Notes under the pieces: generated by a model
Told to the model about the DNA's origin: nothing
Seen by the model: the letters and a program-made list of their open reading frames with translations, nothing else
The model's database searches: none
Position numbers and translations under genes: made by a program
Assembly: GCF_003353065.1 (NCBI RefSeq)
Contig: NZ_CP027806.1
Span: 3,864,501 to 3,928,500 of the forward strand
Direction: 5' to 3'
DNA length: 64,000 nucleotides
DNA from: Cyclonatronum proteinivorum
Lineage (GTDB): Bacteria > Bacteroidota > Rhodothermia > Balneolales > Cyclonatronaceae
Part shown: positions 42,681-52,942 of the stretch, one piece after another
Position numbering within the stretch: position 1 is the stretch's first letter
How the letters are laid out: the number at the start of each line of letters is the position of its first letter

Positions 42681-45200
42681 TCAGCTTGCAGCAAAGCGGC
42701 GCAGGGTTTCACGGACTTCGTCGGGGCTGGTGCAGCCTGCAATGGCGCCGGAAAGGTCAGCGAACCTTTCCTGATGGATTTTGCGGGCCATATATTTGAA
42801 CTCAGGGATGCCGGCTGCGCTCATGCTGTATTTGCGCAGGCCCCAGGCCACGAGAAGCGGTGATACCAGCGTATCGCGGGCCATTTCGCCGCACATGGAA
42901 ACGTCGGTTCCGGATTCGTTGGCCATGCGGATAACCCGCTCAATCACCCGCAGCACCGCCGGCTGATAGTAGCTCGCAAGGCCGGAAACGGCAGCATTGG
43001 TGCGGTCAGCGGCCATCACGTACTGCGACAGATCGTTGGTGCCTATGCTCACAAAATCGACCAAAGGCAGAATCTCCTTCAGGTTTTCGACGGCTGCGGG
43101 GACTTCCACCATGATGCCTTTTTTCAGGTCTTTGTCGTACTTCTGATTTTGGGCGTCGAGTTCGGCAGCTGCTTCATCCAGCAGCTGAAACGCGGCTTCC
43201 AGCTCACCGATATTGGCAATCATCGGGAACATGATTTCAATGTGTCCATAGGCTGAGGCCCTGAGTATCGCCCGAAGCTGCGTTTTGAACAGATCGCGCT
43301 CATCGAGGCAGTACCGGATACCGCGGCGACCCAGAAACGGGTTTTCTTCCCCTTCGATGTGGAGGTAAGGCACGGGCTTGTCGCCACCCACATCAAGGGT
43401 TCGGATGGTAAGCGGTCGCTTTTTGCCAAGCGCTTTCGCTGCCAGTTTGTAGGCTTCAAACTGCTCCTGTTCATCGGGCACTTTTGTGCGCTCCATGAAC
43501 AGGAATTCGGTCCGGAATAAACCGACGCCTTCGGCACCCAAATCAAGCACCTGATTGATTTCGTGCTCATTGCCCACATTGGCAAGTACCCGAAGGCGCG
43601 TACCGCAGCCGGTTTGCCCTTTTTCCTTGCGGGAGAGGTGCGCCTTTTGCTTCACTTCAAGCCAGCGTTCGCGCTCGGTCGCAATCCGGGCAAGTACCGC
43701 CTGATCCGGATTAACAAACAGCTCACCCGTTTCGGCATTAACTGCTGCCATTTCTCCTTCCGGAATTTTATGCATGATTTTGCCGATGTTGAAAATAGTC
43801 GGAATGCCCAACGACCGCGCTATAATCGCGCTGTGTGAAACGTCGCTGCCGCTTTCGCAACAGATTGCCAGCACCTTGTCCGGTTCCAGGGAAGCTGCGT
43901 CTGAAGGGCTGATGTCGTTCATGCACAAAATGCTGGGCTGATCCGGCGTTGCAGCCGAATACCGGATACCGGTAATGTTTTCGAGCACCCGAATACCTAC
44001 ATCAATCAGATCGATCATGCGGGTTGAGAGTAAGGTATTCTCGCCGATGTTCTGATAAAGACTCACCACATCATTGAGTCCGCTCCGCCAGGCACTTGCT
44101 GCTGTTTTTCCCTGTATAATCCGCTCTTCAACCCCGCTCAACAGTTCCGGATCGCGAAGAAGAAGGATTTGGGCGTCGAATATTGCGGCGTCTTCTTCTC
44201 CGATTTCCGCGATACTTTGCCGCTTGATGGTTTCGATTTCTTCAGCTGCTTTTTCCAGCGCGTCTTCAAGAAGTTGCTGCTCGGCCTGCGGGTCGTCGGC
44301 GTTTTGTTCTTCAACATCAGGCAGGCTCATGGTGCGCTTCACAACCGGACCAACCGCATAGCCGGGGGAAATGGGCAGGCCGGTGAGCAAGCCGTTTTCA
44401 GGCAGATTTGTCCCGGCTTCTTTCTCAAGGGAAGGCCTGCGCCTTGGTGCGGGCGCTGTAGATTCACCGAAATTGGACTGAAACATTTCCGCGATTTCAG
44501 CCATCAGCGCTTCGCTGCCGCTTTCCGGAAACAGAAGCTCCACGACGTCATGCTGCTGTGCATTCAGGGACAACAAGCTGTTCATGCTGCGTCCTGACAC
44601 ATAAGCGCTGCCCTTGCTGAGGTTCCTTACCCGTACGTTCGCTCCGGCCTGTGCAATAGCTGCGACGAGCCGTGCTGCGGGCCGCGCGTGAAGTCCCATG
44701 GTGTTTTTGAGCGTAAATTCTTTCCCTATCGCTTTATCGCCGCTTTCAGCGTCCGCTCCGGTACTGCCACCGCCATAGATGGCTGCATAATCGACACCCA
44801 GCTGACTTGCTTTGCCACGTACCGAAAACCGGGCTTCTTCTATAATTTCTTCAATTCCTGCTCCTGTTGCCGCAAGTGCTGTAGCCGCTACAATACCTTC
44901 AACAAAAGGTGCTTCACAAAGATGAATATTTGACCGCCGTTCTTCATCAAAAAAGTCAAGAGCGAGCTCAGTGCTCATGATGGCACTTCCCATATCCATG
45001 AAAACAAGAACCCCGTCATCGGAATATACTTTTTCAATGGCTTCAAAAATCTTCATGGCATCGGTGCCAATAGGATTCTCAGGGTCATCGACCCCGCCAG
45101 CCGAAGCCACTTTAAGATGATCTCTTCCCATTTCCATTGCGAGCTCGAGTACACTCTCAGCCAGTTTAGCACTATGTGAAACGGCGACAATTCCGGTCAT
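42681..45200 (-). CDS. dhaM: DhaM EIIA - HPr - PTS Enzyme I fusion protein
   Basis: An 839-residue phosphotransfer protein for dihydroxyacetone phosphorylation. In order: the DhaM EIIA-mannose-type domain (about 1-125) with His9 in AVSHSAKLAE; an HPr domain (about 160-245) with His171 in MGLHARPAA; and a full-length Enzyme I (about 270-839) with the phospho-His456 in GSDVSHSAIIARSLGIP, the PEP-binding barrel (RTLDVGGDKPVPYL, GVGLFRTEFLFM) and the active-site cysteine in MCGEMARD. E. coli DhaM has only a truncated Enzyme I and depends on PtsI/HPr; here the whole chain from PEP to DhaL is in one protein. It lies 232 bases after dhaL on the same strand. Confidence 0.93.
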   Translation of the reverse strand: MTGIVAVSHSAKLAESVLELAMEMGRDHLKVASAGGVDDPENPIGTDAMKIFEAIEKVYSDDGVLVFMDMGSAIMSTELALDFFDEERRSNIHLCEAPFVEGIVAATALAATGAGIEEIIEEARFSVRGKASQLGVDYAAIYGGGSTGADAESGDKAIGKEFTLKNTMGLHARPAARLVAAIAQAGANVRVRNLSKGSAYVSGRSMNSLLSLNAQQHDVVELLFPESGSEALMAEIAEMFQSNFGESTAPAPRRRPSLEKEAGTNLPENGLLTGLPISPGYAVGPVVKRTMSLPDVEEQNADDPQAEQQLLEDALEKAAEEIETIKRQSIAEIGEEDAAIFDAQILLLRDPELLSGVEERIIQGKTAASAWRSGLNDVVSLYQNIGENTLLSTRMIDLIDVGIRVLENITGIRYSAATPDQPSILCMNDISPSDAASLEPDKVLAICCESGSDVSHSAIIARSLGIPTIFNIGKIMHKIPEGEMAAVNAETGELFVNPDQAVLARIATERERWLEVKQKAHLSRKEKGQTGCGTRLRVLANVGNEHEINQVLDLGAEGVGLFRTEFLFMERTKVPDEQEQFEAYKLAAKALGKKRPLTIRTLDVGGDKPVPYLHIEGEENPFLGRRGIRYCLDERDLFKTQLRAILRASAYGHIEIMFPMIANIGELEAAFQLLDEAAAELDAQNQKYDKDLKKGIMVEVPAAVENLKEILPLVDFVSIGTNDLSQYVMAADRTNAAVSGLASYYQPAVLRVIERVIRMANESGTDVSMCGEMARDTLVSPLLVAWGLRKYSMSAAGIPEFKYMARKIHQERFADLSGAIAGCTSPDEVRETLRRFAAS

Positions 45201-45432
45201 ATTTATCCTGCCTAAAGTTCATAAAAAACAAAGGGGGAACCGGCGTATCCGGGTCCACCCCAGTTGTAGGTATTGCTGATATCCGCGCAATTCCGGTTGA
45301 TTGCAAACTGAAGTCCTATCCCGCCAATCCTTTTTTTGGAATGTACGGCCCGCATTACTCACTGGTTAAATAGTTGCGGGCAAAACTATCATTAATGGCA
45401 TTTAATGTGAGGCTGTTACCTGAGTACAGGGA

Positions 45433-46068
45433 TTATGAATCCGCGCGGGCTGCCTTGTAAAGACACTCAACGATGAGTTTGGAGGAGGTTGCTCCGGGAT
45501 CCTGATGGCCTTTGCTGCGCTCTCCCAAATAACTTGCCCGTCCTTTTTTAGCAACAAGCGGAATGGTGTCTTTCACCCCCTGCTCCGCCACTTCAACCGC
45601 CTTAGCAAGCGCTTCAATGACCGGCATGCCATCATTAATGTTTTGCTCCAATGCTTCTGTTACCGGGCTCAGCACATCAACCATCGTTTTGTCACCGGGC
45701 TGAGCCTTGCCACGCATTTTCACACCGTCGAGACCGGCTCTCATCATGGCGGCCACATCCGTTTCAGAAAGCTCCTGCTTCCCTGCCATTTTGTTACCGG
45801 CCTGCAAAAAGAATGTGCCGTACAACGGACCGGAAGCACCACCAACCGTGGAAATGAGGGTCATTGCCACGGCTTTGAATATCGCCCCTATATCCTTATC
45901 TGCTAATTCAGAGAGCTGTGCATGTACTTTTTTGAACCCGCGGTGCATATTGTTACCGTGATCAGCATCCCCGATTGCGGTATCGAGTTGGGTCAGCCAT
46001 GTTTTATTCTCTTCAAGCACTTCATGGCAAAGGGTCAGCCATGTAACAATTTGTTTTTTTGAAAGCAT
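45433..46068 (-). CDS. dhaL: Dihydroxyacetone kinase subunit DhaL (ADP-binding)
   Basis: A 211-residue all-helical subunit that carries ADP as a prosthetic group, which is phosphorylated by DhaM and passes phosphate to dihydroxyacetone bound to DhaK. TAIGDADHGNNMHRGF (about 28-43) holds the Asp and His residues that bind Mg-ADP; STVGGASGPLYGTFFLQAG and ERSKGHQDPGATS are the other nucleotide-binding blocks. The gap of 266 bases to dhaK contains a hairpin (GGCAACC at 46221 and GGTTGCC at 46252). Confidence 0.95.
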   Translation of the reverse strand: MLSKKQIVTWLTLCHEVLEENKTWLTQLDTAIGDADHGNNMHRGFKKVHAQLSELADKDIGAIFKAVAMTLISTVGGASGPLYGTFFLQAGNKMAGKQELSETDVAAMMRAGLDGVKMRGKAQPGDKTMVDVLSPVTEALEQNINDGMPVIEALAKAVEVAEQGVKDTIPLVAKKGRASYLGERSKGHQDPGATSSKLIVECLYKAARADS

Positions 46069-46334
46069 AAGGAAAACAGTAGGAATGGTGTTTAATTTCT
46101 GATGAAATCAGACCCGTGAAGCCTGGCTCAGAATCACAGGATAAGTGCTGCCTGCTTACAAGCCATGTAGTCAAATCAGTTTGCTGCCTTTGAGGTCTGT
46201 AATAAAGCCTGCCGGTTACAGGCAACCATACCGCTGTAACCGTACGGTTGCCTTCTTACCCGGAGTAATAGCATTCAGATTACTTTCATTCTGCTAAAAA
46301 AACAACTTTATTTGACCTTTTTCAGGACTGATTT

Positions 46335-47408
46335 CTACATGCCCCATTTCAGGCCGGGCGTGTAAACCGGTGCATCCCACAGTTTCACCATTTTATCGTC
46401 TACTTTCATGAGGGTGATGGAACAGCCCTGCATCTCAAGGGAGGTAATGTAAGGACCAATCAGGTTGCGCACGATTTTAATGCCGAATTTATCGGTTACC
46501 TGCGCCATTTTGCGGTACACGCCGTAAAGCTCAGAGACGGGTGTGCCGCCCATGCTGTTCACAAATGCGATTACGTTGTCACCTTTTTTAAAGGGCTCAT
46601 CAACGTATTCAAACTCCGCCCATTCGCCTTTATCCTGATCCCATTCTTTCAGTATTCTGCTGTAGGCGCCGTCTTCGAGAATACCGACGGTCATCATTTC
46701 GGCAATTTCATCGACCGTCTTCATTTTGTCGCGCTGAATGCCGGGCTCGCCGTGAATGCCGATTCCGATTTCCATTTCATCATCACCAATTTCAAAACTC
46801 GGGGAACCGTTGGCCGGGGTGATGCAGCTTGTGAGGGCCATCCCCATGCTGCGGGCGTTTTGGTTCAGGGTGCGGCAGAGTGCTGAGAGGGCTTTGAGGT
46901 CGTAGCCTTCTTCTGAAGCGGCACCGCAGATTTTCTCAATGAGGACGGTGGCCCCAACGCCGCGACGGCCGGCTGTATAGAGGCTGTCTTTTACGGCCAC
47001 ATCATCATCAATCACAATATTCTGCACCTGAATGCCTTCGGCAATGGCAAGTTCCGCGGCCATTTCAAAATTCATGACGTCGCCAGTGTAATTCTTCACA
47101 ATATTGAGAACGCCAGCGCCCCCATGTGCAGCTTTTGCCGCTTCGTGCATCTGATCAGGTGTGGGGGAGGTAAACACCTCACCGGGGCAGGCCGCATGCA
47201 GCATGCCATGACCTACAAAGCCACCGTGCATGGGTTCATGACCGCTTCCGCCGCCGGAGACAAGCGCGACCTTTCCCTGTACCGGACCGCCAGCACGGGT
47301 GATGTAATAAGGTTCAAAATTCACTTTGATGAGGTCTGCATGTGCAGCCTGCATGCCTTCAAGTTGCTCTTTAATGACGTTATCGGGGTGATTGATGAGT
47401 TTTTTCAT
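46335..47408 (-). CDS. dhaK: Dihydroxyacetone kinase subunit DhaK (substrate-binding)
   Basis: A 357-residue subunit that binds dihydroxyacetone covalently through a histidine. [17 protein letters not shown] (about 50-66) is the substrate-loop, [16 protein letters not shown] (about 102-117) the family block, and His219 in [10 protein letters not shown] is the hemiaminal-forming residue. Length matches E. coli DhaK. It is the first dha gene; AAAAGCGCTTCC at 47461-47472 lies 53 bases upstream. Confidence 0.95.
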   Translation of the reverse strand: MKKLINHPDNVIKEQLEGMQAAHADLIKVNFEPYYITRAGGPVQGKVALVSGGGSGHEPMHGGFVGHGMLHAACPGEVFTSPTPDQMHEAAKAAHGGAGVLNIVKNYTGDVMNFEMAAELAIAEGIQVQNIVIDDDVAVKDSLYTAGRRGVGATVLIEKICGAASEEGYDLKALSALCRTLNQNARSMGMALTSCITPANGSPSFEIGDDEMEIGIGIHGEPGIQRDKMKTVDEIAEMMTVGILEDGAYSRILKEWDQDKGEWAEFEYVDEPFKKGDNVIAFVNSMGGTPVSELYGVYRKMAQVTDKFGIKIVRNLIGPYITSLEMQGCSITLMKVDDKMVKLWDAPVYTPGLKWGM

Positions 47409-47460
47409 GATTGCTGGATAGGATTAAAGTTGGGTTTATAACAATGGCTCAGGATAATAT

Positions 47461-47472
47461 AAAAGCGCTTCC
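47461..47472. promoter_or_regulatory. AAAAGCGCTTCC operator-like site upstream of dhaK
   Basis: The 12 bases AAAAGCGCTTCC are identical to those at 52943-52954 upstream of glpK. The core AAGCGCTT is palindromic and resembles the centre of LacI/CcpA-family operators. Its position 53 bases before the dhaK ATG suits transcriptional control. Confidence 0.5.
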
Positions 47473-47522
47473 TGAATGCTTCAAAAAAATGCCTTTTTAA
47501 AACAAAAAATTACGATCCGCAT

Positions 47523-47557
47523 TAAAAAAAAGCATCTGCCCGATACCGGGCAGATGC
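47523..47557 (-). terminator. Rho-independent terminator before dhaK, after the TorF-like gene
   Basis: A perfect 11-base stem (GCATCTGCCCG / CGGGCAGATGC, four-base loop) followed on the minus strand by a T-run of eight. It separates the glp/porin part from the dha part of the cluster. Confidence 0.92.
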
Positions 47558-47587
47558 CTTCGTTATGCATTGTTGCAAGCTCAAGAC

Positions 47588-48322
47588 TTAGAAGCTGATT
47601 GAGAAAGCGGTGAAGGCGCGCTCGGTTTTGGGGTTGATGGCAACCAGAACGCTCATTGGTACTGAAATGGAGTCAGAGATCCGCAGGTGACGGGAAGCGC
47701 TGAGACCAAGCTGATTAAAGACGAAGTCGCCTTCGTAACCAAGGTCAACGAAACCGCCTTCCTCAGAGTACTGACCGGAGAGGAACGCGCGAAGACCGGT
47801 ATCACCTACGCTGAAGTTCACACCTGCTTCGAGGTAGAGGGTAGGCTCGAATCCGTCGGCACCCCAGAAGGCATAACCGAGAAGGAAATCAGGCGCTACA
47901 TCACCTTTAGCGGCAGCGCGTACCGAAGCCTGAAATACATGTGTGGTAGTATCTTCGTCAAAATCGAACAAATCAGCATTTGCATTGAAGTGGTTTTCGA
48001 TTTGTGGCGTAAGGGTGAAGTTGCCCAGATCAAAGGTGTAGTTCATCCAGAACTTTACTTCTTTGTAGTCAGACCCGTCTGGTGTAAGCGACAGCGGGTG
48101 AGATCCCCAAAGGGTAAAGTTAAAATCGCCGTAGTTGAACGCAATACTGGGCTGCACCTGCGGTGAGGAACCGAGGTCAAGACCGCGGTAAATAAACCGG
48201 CTTGTGATGGTTGCACCAGGCTCAATAGAGAGCTCCTGAGCCTGGGTTGTTTGCGGCGTCATGGCAAACGTGGTGATCAGGATTAACGCGGCAGCGGCCA
48301 TGCTAATAACAGATTTTTTCAT
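47588..48322 (-). CDS. TorF-like putative outer-membrane porin (paralogue 2)
   Basis: A 244-residue outer-membrane beta-barrel protein with a signal peptide (1-28, ending TTQAQE) and a C-terminal Phe (FSISF). SRFIYRGLDLGSSPQVQPSIAF parallels SRYVWRGFDFGSSPSLMPEVTF of the gene at 17238-17951, and NPKTERAFTAF parallels NPYAERMFFVF. It lies 133 bases downstream of glpF within the glycerol cluster. Together with the first paralogue beside amt, this suggests an outer-membrane pore that partners inner-membrane channels for small neutral solutes; here glycerol is the candidate. Confidence 0.78.
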   Translation of the reverse strand: MKKSVISMAAAALILITTFAMTPQTTQAQELSIEPGATITSRFIYRGLDLGSSPQVQPSIAFNYGDFNFTLWGSHPLSLTPDGSDYKEVKFWMNYTFDLGNFTLTPQIENHFNANADLFDFDEDTTTHVFQASVRAAAKGDVAPDFLLGYAFWGADGFEPTLYLEAGVNFSVGDTGLRAFLSGQYSEEGGFVDLGYEGDFVFNQLGLSASRHLRISDSISVPMSVLVAINPKTERAFTAFSISF

Positions 48323-48352
48323 AATTCGGGATGCTTAATTTTTTGTGAAAAA

Positions 48353-48382
48353 TTTTCCTGCCGGCAAAGTACCGGCAGGAAA
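48353..48382 (-). terminator. Hairpin between glpF and the TorF-like gene
   Basis: Stem TTTTCCTGCCGG / CCGGCAGGAAA with a seven-base loop; on the minus strand it ends in AAAATTTTTC, giving a short T-run. It may terminate or attenuate transcription after glpF. Confidence 0.7.
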
Positions 48383-48455
48383 GTGAAATAATGTTTGTGC
48401 AAATGTGCTGACAGAAACAGCATGTAAGCCAAATAGTTTTAACTTCTGCGCCGGC

Positions 48456-49226
48456 CTACGAGAGCGCTCCGAACAGCAAGGCTGCAATTACAGCACCTGC
48501 AATGGGACCAGCTATCGGGATCCAGGAGTATCCCCAGTCAGAGTCACCTTTGTTTGGAATAGGGAGAACAGCGTGTGCAATCCGCGGACCGAGGTCACGT
48601 GCAGGATTGATCGCATAACCAGTAGGTCCGCCGAGTGACAAACCAATCGCAAGTACGAGAAGGCCGACAGGTAGTGCTGACAAGGCACCAAGACCAAATC
48701 CGACTTCCTGACCATTTATTACAATGGCTGTGAGCATTTCGCCATCAGCTGGGTTGAAGAAACCCGGGCTTGCCAGATAGAACACACCAAACACGAGCAT
48801 AATCGTACCGATAATCTCTGTTATCAGGTTTGAACCGGTGTTCCGGATAGCAGGACCGGTTGAGTGAACCGCCAGTTTGGCTGGTCCGTCTTCCGTGGCT
48901 GCAAAGTGATCTTTATAAGCGAGCCAAACCAATACGGCACCTGTGAAAGCACCTAGAAGCTGAGCTGCGATATACGGGCCTACCATGGCCCAGTCGAACA
49001 GACCGGCAACAGCAAGGCCGACCGTAACAGCGGGGTTAATATGCGCACCGCTAAACTGACCTACAACAAAGACGGCCGTAAAAACTGCCATACCCCAGCC
49101 GAATGTTATCACAATCCAGCCTGAATTGTTGCCTTTGGTTTGGTTTAACACAACATTGGCCACAACACCATTACCCAACAGGATAAGAATAGCGGTACCA
49201 ATGAATTCACCGAGAAAAGGACCCAT
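48456..49226 (-). CDS. glpF: Glycerol facilitator (aquaglyceroporin)
   Basis: A 256-residue inner-membrane channel of the MIP family. Both NPA boxes are present: [12 protein letters not shown] in the first half and [13 protein letters not shown] in the second. The Asp after the second NPAR is the mark of glycerol facilitators as opposed to water channels. The ATG at 49226 starts the usual [20 protein letters not shown]; a longer open frame upstream is unlikely. It lies 183 bases after glpD and completes the uptake step for GlpK. Confidence 0.95.
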   Translation of the reverse strand: MGPFLGEFIGTAILILLGNGVVANVVLNQTKGNNSGWIVITFGWGMAVFTAVFVVGQFSGAHINPAVTVGLAVAGLFDWAMVGPYIAAQLLGAFTGAVLVWLAYKDHFAATEDGPAKLAVHSTGPAIRNTGSNLITEIIGTIMLVFGVFYLASPGFFNPADGEMLTAIVINGQEVGFGLGALSALPVGLLVLAIGLSLGGPTGYAINPARDLGPRIAHAVLPIPNKGDSDWGYSWIPIAGPIAGAVIAALLFGALS

Positions 49227-49409
49227 GATATGAATCTCCTTTAGTTTTATTGATTGAGTTATAATGCTTGTGCAGAACGGAAAGGCTCCATAATCAGTCA
49301 CTCACCCCTATGAATGAGCTGTTAGGGATTTAATCCTTTCCGATATCTGCAGTTGCATTGGTTAGGTTTTGAGAATGCTCTGTTTTTTAAAAAAAGATGA
49401 GACCGGCGC

Positions 49410-50972
49410 TCAGCCGAGTGTATACCCCTCTGCAAGTTTGGTATAGGCATCCACCTGCGCTTTTTGCCAGGCCTCATCATGTCCAAGTTCTGCAGCCAAC
49501 AGACGTGCTACTTCCGGAGCGGCTTCAATACTTGCTTTCGCGTTCAGAAGTATAGCTCTGGTTCTTCTTGACATTACATCTTCTATCGTCATTGCCATTT
49601 CGTGGCGTGCGGCCCATACGATCTCGGCTTTGATGTACGGCAAATCTTTGTGGAGCTTGTTTTCGAGATCAGGCGTCTCAGCATACAGCTTGCGAACGCC
49701 GGGTGCGTCCGAACCATAAAGATGCAGCGGGTCGCTGATATCCTGATGCTTCACCCATCCGTGGATACGCATGTTTTCGGTAACACACTCACGGCTTTCA
49801 AGTCCGGCTACCAAAGCAGCCTGATTGATCGTATCCTGCCCCATCTTTCTGTAGGTAGTCCATTTCCCACCGGTGATGGTTACCAGTCCCGACTCAGAAA
49901 CAAGCAGGGTATGATCTCTCGAAATGGCAGAAGTACCTTTGGCGTCCTGTGGCTTAACAAGCGGACGCAGACCTGCAAATACGCTGCGAACATCCTTCAT
50001 TTCAGGATCTTTATTCAGGTAACGGGCAGCGTGCGTCATTACGAATTCGATCTCTTCGTCGAAAGCACGTGGCTCATAATCAATGGTATCTACAGCAGTA
50101 TCAGTGGTTCCAACTACTACCTTATCGTGCCATGGCACCGCGAAGAGCACGCGCCCGTCGTCAGTTTGAGGCACCATAATGGCAGAATCGCCTGGCAAAA
50201 ACTCTTTATCTAAAATGATGTGGATTCCCTGACTCGGCTGAACCATCGGTTTAGCTTCGGGATCGTCCATCTTGACGATGGAATCAGTAAATACACCGGT
50301 GGCATTAATCACAACATGCGCATTCAGCTCATAATCATCATTGTTCAGCGTATCGGTTACTTTTACGCCGCTTGTGAAGCCGTCTTTGGATTTGAGAAGG
50401 CCGGTAACATTCATGTAGTTTATTACGCTTGCCCCTTGTTCTACAGCTGTTTGGGCAAGGTTTACAGCAAGGCGGGAGTCGTCAAACTGCCCGTCATAAT
50501 AAATTACCCCGCCCCGTAAGCCTTCAGCTTCAATGGTTGGGATGCGTTTGACAGTTTCGTCACGGGAAAGAATTTTGGAAGGTCCCAGGCCCAGTTTTCC
50601 GGCGAGCATATCATACACTTTCATACCCACGCCATAAAAGGGGCCGCCCCACCAATCGTAGTTTGGTACGATAAAAGACTGATTTCTGCACAAATGGGGT
50701 GCGTTTTGAATCATAAGTCCGCGTTCGCGCAACGCTTCTAATACGAGGCTTACGTTACCCTGCTGCAGGTATCGAACCCCGCCGTGAACCAGTTTGGTTG
50801 AGCGGCTGGACGTACCCTTGGAGTAATCATATTTTTCAAGCAGCAGGGTTTTATATCCCCTTGAAGCCGATTCTACCGCGGCACCGAGTCCGGTTGCACC
50901 ACCACCAATGATGATAACATCCCAGAAACCGGAATAATCGCGGATTTCTTTTAACATGTCTTGTCTTTTCAT
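49410..50972 (-). CDS. glpD: Glycerol-3-phosphate dehydrogenase, FAD-dependent (aerobic type)
   Basis: Oxidises glycerol 3-phosphate to dihydroxyacetone phosphate at the membrane and passes electrons to quinone. The 520 residues start with the FAD fold DVIIIGGGATGLGAAVESASRGY (about 18-40), then LLLEKYDYSKGTSSRSTKLVHGGVRYL, the GlpD signature. GLRPLVKPQDAKGTSAISRDH and ITGGKWTTYRKM are the other conserved blocks. It follows glpK by 99 bases, with a long hairpin between (51001-51037). Confidence 0.95.
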   Translation of the reverse strand: MKRQDMLKEIRDYSGFWDVIIIGGGATGLGAAVESASRGYKTLLLEKYDYSKGTSSRSTKLVHGGVRYLQQGNVSLVLEALRERGLMIQNAPHLCRNQSFIVPNYDWWGGPFYGVGMKVYDMLAGKLGLGPSKILSRDETVKRIPTIEAEGLRGGVIYYDGQFDDSRLAVNLAQTAVEQGASVINYMNVTGLLKSKDGFTSGVKVTDTLNNDDYELNAHVVINATGVFTDSIVKMDDPEAKPMVQPSQGIHIILDKEFLPGDSAIMVPQTDDGRVLFAVPWHDKVVVGTTDTAVDTIDYEPRAFDEEIEFVMTHAARYLNKDPEMKDVRSVFAGLRPLVKPQDAKGTSAISRDHTLLVSESGLVTITGGKWTTYRKMGQDTINQAALVAGLESRECVTENMRIHGWVKHQDISDPLHLYGSDAPGVRKLYAETPDLENKLHKDLPYIKAEIVWAARHEMAMTIEDVMSRRTRAILLNAKASIEAAPEVARLLAAELGHDEAWQKAQVDAYTKLAEGYTLG

Positions 50973-51000
50973 AATAATAACTTTTCTTGCAGAGGTTCAT

Positions 51001-51037
51001 AAAGTCTTCCCCGGCCACTACAGCCGGGGAGGACTTT
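51001..51037 (-). terminator. Hairpin between glpK and glpD
   Basis: Stem AAAGTCTTCCCCGGC / GCCGGGGAGGACTTT (one G-U pair, seven-base loop). No T-run on the minus strand side, so it may set the mRNA balance between glpK and glpD and not act as a full terminator. Confidence 0.45.
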
Positions 51038-51071
51038 TGATTTAAATTTAGCCGTGTTGCAGACGCTTTTT

Positions 51072-52568
51072 TTAGCGTGATTCAGCCCATACGCGGGCAG
51101 CTTTTACAGCGCGCTTCCATCCTTTGGTGAGTTCTTCCACTTTTCCGGCTTCCATGGACGGCTCGAAGCGTTTTTCAACCTGCCACTGCTGGCTGATGCT
51201 GTCCATATCCGGCCAGTAGCCGACAGCGAGTCCTGCCAGGTAAGCCGCTCCAAGTGCTGTAGTTTCTGTAACCTTCGGGCGAATAACAGGCACCTGCAGA
51301 ATGTCAGACTGGAACTGCATCATCAGGTTGTTAACCGTTGCACCGCCATCTACACGCAGTTCGCGGATGTCGATACCAGAGTCAGCATTCATGGCTGTGA
51401 GCACATCAAGGGTCTGATAACAGATAGAATCGAGCGCTGCACGTGCGACGTGTGCTGCACTTGTTCCGCGGGTCATACCAACCATGGTTCCGCGTGCATA
51501 CTGATCCCAGTATGGGGCACCTAATCCTGCAAACGCAGGTACGAGATAGGCATCGCCGCTGTCTTCTACTGAAGCCGCAAGTTTTTCAATCTCACTGGAT
51601 TTCTTAATAATACCCAGTTCATCGCGCAGCCACTGTACAACCGCACCGGCAATAAAGATGGAACCTTCAAGGGCATAGTTGGTTTTGCCGTTAACTTTCC
51701 AGGCTACGGTTGCGAGCAGGTTGTTTTTGGATGGTACCGGCTTCTCACCAACATTCATCAGCATAAAGCAACCGGTTCCGTAGGTATTTTTAACCATACC
51801 TTCTTTGTTACACATCTGACCAAACAAGGCAGCCTGCTGATCTCCGGCGATACCTGCAATAGGTACTTTGGTTGCAAAAATGGTAGTCTTGGTATGACCG
51901 TAAACTTCAGAAGACTGCTTCACTTCAGGAAGCATGCTCTTAGGCACGGTCATAATGGAAAGCATTTCCTCATCCCATTCCATGGTGTTGATGTTGAACA
52001 ACAACGTCCGGGAAGCATTGGTCACGTCAGTTACATGAACTTCACCACGGGTGAGATTCCAGATCAGCCAGGTATCAATCGTACCAAAAGCAAGTTTTCC
52101 GGCTTCAGCTTTTTCGCGGGCGCCTTCAACATTGTCAAGGATCCACTTAACTTTTGTGCCTGAGAAATAAGCATCAAGAACAAGGCCTGTTTTTTCCTGA
52201 ATCTTGGCAGCGAGTCCCTGATCTTTTAGTTCATCACAAAATTCGGCTGTTCTTCTGTCCTGCCAAACAATGGCATTATAGACCGGCACACCAGTTTCGC
52301 GATCCCATACAACTGTTGTTTCACGCTGGTTGGTAATACCAATGGCGGCAAGGTTCTCGCCATTAAAACCTTTAGCGGTAACGGCCTCAGCAGCTACACC
52401 GGCTTGTGTTGACCAAATTTCCTGAGCATCATGCTCAACCCATCCGGGCTTGGGATAAATTTGGCGAAATTCTTTTTGTGCTACAGATACGATAGAGCCA
52501 GCCTTGTCAAATAGTATTGCTCTTGAGCTTGTTGTTCCCTGATCTAATGCGAGGATATATTTTTCCAT
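51072..52568 (-). CDS. glpK: Glycerol kinase
   Basis: Phosphorylates glycerol with ATP. The 498 residues begin [19 protein letters not shown] and carry the FGGY-kinase blocks: [59 protein letters not shown] and [19 protein letters not shown]. Length matches GlpK of E. coli. It is the first gene of the glp cluster. Two AAGCGCTT sites lie 63 and 375 bases upstream. Confidence 0.97.
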   Translation of the reverse strand: MEKYILALDQGTTSSRAILFDKAGSIVSVAQKEFRQIYPKPGWVEHDAQEIWSTQAGVAAEAVTAKGFNGENLAAIGITNQRETTVVWDRETGVPVYNAIVWQDRRTAEFCDELKDQGLAAKIQEKTGLVLDAYFSGTKVKWILDNVEGAREKAEAGKLAFGTIDTWLIWNLTRGEVHVTDVTNASRTLLFNINTMEWDEEMLSIMTVPKSMLPEVKQSSEVYGHTKTTIFATKVPIAGIAGDQQAALFGQMCNKEGMVKNTYGTGCFMLMNVGEKPVPSKNNLLATVAWKVNGKTNYALEGSIFIAGAVVQWLRDELGIIKKSSEIEKLAASVEDSGDAYLVPAFAGLGAPYWDQYARGTMVGMTRGTSAAHVARAALDSICYQTLDVLTAMNADSGIDIRELRVDGGATVNNLMMQFQSDILQVPVIRPKVTETTALGAAYLAGLAVGYWPDMDSISQQWQVEKRFEPSMEAGKVEELTKGWKRAVKAARVWAESR

Positions 52569-52630
52569 AATGATTATTCCGCCTAATGTTTAAGGTTGAT
52601 TACAGCTATTCACGCAGTGCGGGAGTAGGC

Positions 52631-52645
52631 TGTAAGCGCTTTTCA
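52631..52645. promoter_or_regulatory. cre-like operator TGTAAGCGCTTTTCA upstream of glpK
   Basis: This 15-mer matches the catabolite-responsive-element consensus WTGNAANCGNWNNCW of CcpA in Firmicutes at nearly all positions. A half-similar AATAAGCGCATTTGA follows at about 52652. It is 63 bases before the glpK ATG. The binding protein in this organism is unknown; a LacI-family regulator is likely. Confidence 0.5.
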
Positions 52646-52942
52646 ATTTTTAGAATAAGCGCATTTGAATTTGTGTGTAACAAAGAAATGAATTTTCAAT
52701 ACAAAATGAAAGTGGTTTCATTTATTTTTGAAAATAAATTATTTGCTTCGTCCCTTCGCGTTTCTTATACTCTAAAGCTTTGCTAATTAGGGCTTTTGGG
52801 GTTTCATGAGGCAGCCCGTAAGGTCGGATAATTTTGTATCAGCGCACCAATTTACATTCAGTAAAACGAGGCTACCAGAAATACCTAACATATTTATTAG
52901 GGGTAAATAGGGGGCTTCTAATTCTAAATTTATCAGTTAATT

